Shown: piece by piece, positions 61,580 through 64,000 of the stretch
Position numbering within the stretch: position 1 is the stretch's first letter
Layout of the letters: every line of letters starts with the position of its first letter
From: Methylopila sp. 73B
GTDB lineage: Bacteria > Pseudomonadota > Alphaproteobacteria > Rhizobiales > Methylopilaceae
Reading direction: 5' to 3'
Assembly (NCBI RefSeq): GCF_000526315.1
Contig: NZ_JAFV01000001.1
Coordinates: 558,001 to 622,000 of the forward strand
DNA length: 64,000 nucleotides
Notes under the pieces: model-generated
Databases searched by the model: none
Seen by the model: the letters and a program-made list of their open reading frames with translations, nothing else
Told to the model about the DNA's origin: nothing
Translations under genes and position numbers: made by a program

Positions 61580-64000
61580 ATGACCCTGAAGCCCGACGCC
61601 CTGCTGACCCTCGCCCCCGCCACCGTCACCAATGTGCCGGACGGGTTCGACGCGCTGATCCTGGCCGACCTCGCCCGCGCGGCGCGGGGCAGCCGGCACG
61701 ACGCGCCCGGCGTGGTGCATGTGGCGCGCGACGGGGCGCGGCTTGCGGCGCTGGAACGGGCGCTGGCCTTCATGGCGCCGGACGTGGAGCTGCTGGTGTT
61801 CCCCGCCTGGGACTGCCAGCCCTACGACCGGGTGTCGCCGAACGCGGCGGTGGTCGCCCAGCGCACCACCACGCTCGCGCGCCTCGCGCGGACCCGCGGC
61901 GGCGACGCGCCGCGATTGGTGCTGACCACCGTCAACGCCGCGCTCCAGCGGATCGCGACCCCGGAAAGCGTCGCGCGCCAGAGCTTCTCGGCCGCGCCTG
62001 GCAACATGGTCGACCTTAAGGCTCTCGCCGAATGGCTTGAGATCAATGGCTTTTTTAGGTCTTCGACCGTCCGTGACTACGGTGAGTACGCCATCCGCGG
62101 CGGCATCGTGGATCTGTTTCCCGCCGGCCACGCCGAGCCGATCCGGCTCGACTTCTTCGGCGACACGCTGGAGTCGATCCGGCCGTTCGATCCCGAGACG
62201 CAGCGCTCCACCGGCCAGCTCCGCGCGCTCGACCTCGTGCCGATGTCCGAGGTGCAGCTCACCTCCGACACCATCCGGCGCTTCCGCCAGTCCTACGCCG
62301 CGACCTTCGGGGCGCCGGGCCGCGACGACCAGCTCTACGCCGCGATCAGCGAGGGCCGGCGCTACGCCGGGCTCGAGCACTGGTCGCCTCTGTTCCACGA
62401 CGGCATGGCGACGCTGTTCGACCATCTGGCCGACGCCCGCTTCGTGCTGGATCCTCTGGCCGAAGACGCAGCGGGCGAGCGTCTCGCGCTGATCGCGGAC
62501 TATTACGACGCCCGCGTCACGCAGGCGAAGCAGGACAAGGGCGGCGGCGCCTACAAGCCGCTGAAGCCCGACGCGCTCTATCTCGCCCCCGCGGAGTGGC
62601 GCGCGCGCCTCGACGAGATGGCGCCGCTGAAGCTGACGCCGTTCTCGCTGCCGGAGGGGCAGGGCGGGCGCGTGTTCGACGCCGGGGCCCGCGCCGGCCG
62701 CAGCTTCGCCGCCGAGCGCGCTGACGAAAACGCCAACGTCTTCGACGCCGTCGCGGCCCACATCCGCGCGCTGAAGGAGGACGGCAAGCGGGTCGTCGTC
62801 GCCGCCTGGAGCGAAGGCGCGCGCGACCGGCTCGGCACCGTGCTCGGCGACCACGGGCTGAAGGCGACCCGCAACGTCGCGAGCTGGCGCGACGCGATGG
62901 CGCTGCCGAAGGACGCCGTGGCGCTCGGCGTGCTGGGGCTCGAGCAGGGCTTCGAGACCGACGAGGTCGTGGTCGTCGCCGAGCAGGACATTCTGGGCGA
63001 CCGGCTTGTGCGGGCGAAGGCCAAGCGCCGCCGCCCCCAGGACTATCTCACCGAAGCGGCCGGTCTCGCCGCGGGCGACCTCGTGGTGCACGTCGACCAC
63101 GGCATCGGCCGCTTCGCGGGGCTGAAGACCATCGAGGCCGCGGGCGCGCCGCACGACTGCGTCGAGCTGCATTACGCCAACAACGACAAGCTGTTCCTCC
63201 CCGTCGAGAACATCGAGCTGCTGACGCGCTACGGCTCCGAGGAGACCGAGGCCGTGCTCGACCGGCTCGGCGGCGCGGGATGGCAGTCGCGCAAGGCGCG
63301 CCTGAAGAACCGCATCCGGGAGATGGCGGGCGAGCTGATCAAGATCGCCGCGGCGCGCATGACCAAGGAGGCGCCGCGCGCGGTGCCGCCGGAGGGGCTC
63401 TACGACGAGTTCTGCGCGCGGTTCCCCTACGACGAGACCGAGGACCAGCAGGCCGCGATCGACGCGGTGCTGGACGATCTCGCCGCCGGCCGGCCGATGG
63501 ACCGGCTGATCTGCGGCGACGTCGGCTTCGGCAAGACCGAGGTCGCGCTGCGCGCCGCCTTCGTGGTGGCGATGACCGGGCGGCAGGTGGCGGTCATCGT
63601 GCCGACCACGCTGCTCGCCCGCCAGCACTTCAAGACCTTCGCCGAGCGCTTCCGCGGGCTGCCGCTGAAGGTGCGTCAGGCCTCGCGCTTTGTGTCCCAG
63701 AAGGAAACGACGGAGACCAAGAAGGGCCTCGCCTCCGGCGACGTCGACATCGTGGTCGGCACCCACGCGCTGCTGGGCAAGGGGATAGGGTTCAAGGACC
63801 TCGGGCTCGTGATCGTCGACGAGGAGCAGCACTTCGGCGTCGGTCACAAGGAGAAGATGAAGACGCTGAGGGCCGAGGTGCACGTGCTGACGCTCTCCGC
63901 CACGCCGATCCCGCGGACGCTGCAACTGGCGCTGACCGGCGTGCGCGAGCTCTCCATGATCGCGACGCCACCGGTCGACCGCCTCGCGGTGCGCAGCTTC
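61580..64000 (+). CDS. mfd: Transcription-repair coupling factor Mfd (N-terminal 807 codons)
   Basis: Open from the ATG at 61580 to the right edge without a stop. The first part is the UvrB-like damage-handling region (ELLVFPAWDCQPYDRVSPN). The RNA polymerase interaction domain follows (GDLVVHVDHGIGRFAGLK), then a RecG-like translocase with Walker A GDVGFGKT (about residues 646-653) and motif II VDEEQHFGV (about 744-752), TLSATPIPRTL. The C-terminal part of the translocase and the autoinhibitory domain are beyond the window. Mfd removes stalled RNA polymerase and recruits UvrA. Confidence 0.96.
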   Translation, partial: MTLKPDALLTLAPATVTNVPDGFDALILADLARAARGSRHDAPGVVHVARDGARLAALERALAFMAPDVELLVFPAWDCQPYDRVSPNAAVVAQRTTTLARLARTRGGDAPRLVLTTVNAALQRIATPESVARQSFSAAPGNMVDLKALAEWLEINGFFRSSTVRDYGEYAIRGGIVDLFPAGHAEPIRLDFFGDTLESIRPFDPETQRSTGQLRALDLVPMSEVQLTSDTIRRFRQSYAATFGAPGRDDQLYAAISEGRRYAGLEHWSPLFHDGMATLFDHLADARFVLDPLAEDAAGERLALIADYYDARVTQAKQDKGGGAYKPLKPDALYLAPAEWRARLDEMAPLKLTPFSLPEGQGGRVFDAGARAGRSFAAERADENANVFDAVAAHIRALKEDGKRVVVAAWSEGARDRLGTVLGDHGLKATRNVASWRDAMALPKDAVALGVLGLEQGFETDEVVVVAEQDILGDRLVRAKAKRRRPQDYLTEAAGLAAGDLVVHVDHGIGRFAGLKTIEAAGAPHDCVELHYANNDKLFLPVENIELLTRYGSEETEAVLDRLGGAGWQSRKARLKNRIREMAGELIKIAAARMTKEAPRAVPPEGLYDEFCARFPYDETEDQQAAIDAVLDDLAAGRPMDRLICGDVGFGKTEVALRAAFVVAMTGRQVAVIVPTTLLARQHFKTFAERFRGLPLKVRQASRFVSQKETTETKKGLASGDVDIVVGTHALLGKGIGFKDLGLVIVDEEQHFGVGHKEKMKTLRAEVHVLTLSATPIPRTLQLALTGVRELSMIATPPVDRLAVRSF

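Overview
The window is 64 kb of very GC-rich, gene-dense DNA from an alphaproteobacterial chromosome. Gene order points to Hyphomicrobiales (Rhizobiales): nagZ-scpA-scpB-tatABC-serS-surE-pcm-nlpD, yajC-secD-secF followed by two short assembly-factor-like genes, glmU-glmS, and recG-sdhE-mfd are all typical of that group. The genus cannot be fixed from the sequence alone. I saw no rRNA or tRNA gene, CRISPR array, prophage or intact insertion sequence.

Positions 1-23100 are mostly housekeeping: condensin accessory proteins, Tat export, seryl-tRNA synthetase, SurE/Pcm stress proteins, an NlpD-like amidase activator, a DUF815 ATPase, the SecDF-YajC complex, an Mth938-like protein plus a squalene/phytoene-synthase-like protein, a LOG-type hydrolase, a LysM protein, an Atm1-type ABC exporter, GlmU and GlmS. 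Positions 23300-31615 encode a complete Wsp surface-sensing pathway (wspA-B-C-D-E-F-R) that should end in c-di-GMP synthesis. Positions 31740-35872 hold a small metal/siderophore module: a DUF2946-like protein, a TonB-dependent receptor and a PepSY membrane protein.

Positions 35934-55123 form about 19 kb of amide/nitrogen-compound metabolism, nearly all on the minus strand. The first block is urtABCDE followed by an acetamidase/formamidase and an SDR dehydrogenase. The second block, read in transcription order, is amiC-amiR, then a hydantoinase/oxoprolinase-type HyuA-HyuB pair, a Tat-exported binding protein and a LivHMGF transporter. Intrinsic terminators preceded by small hairpins lie in front of both amiC and hyuA. 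Because AmiR carries an ANTAR domain, the simplest model is ligand-controlled antitermination: AmiC senses an amide-like compound, releases AmiR, and AmiR lets RNA polymerase pass the terminators into the genes for import and hydrolysis. An IS3 OrfA-like remnant separates the two blocks.

Positions 55260-64000 contain a membrane GGDEF-EAL protein, two small membrane proteins (DUF454, DUF502), recG, sdhE and the first 807 codons of mfd, which runs off the end. Several families of roughly 100-150 bp palindromic intergenic repeats are scattered through the window. Two of these repeats sit inside transporter operons.
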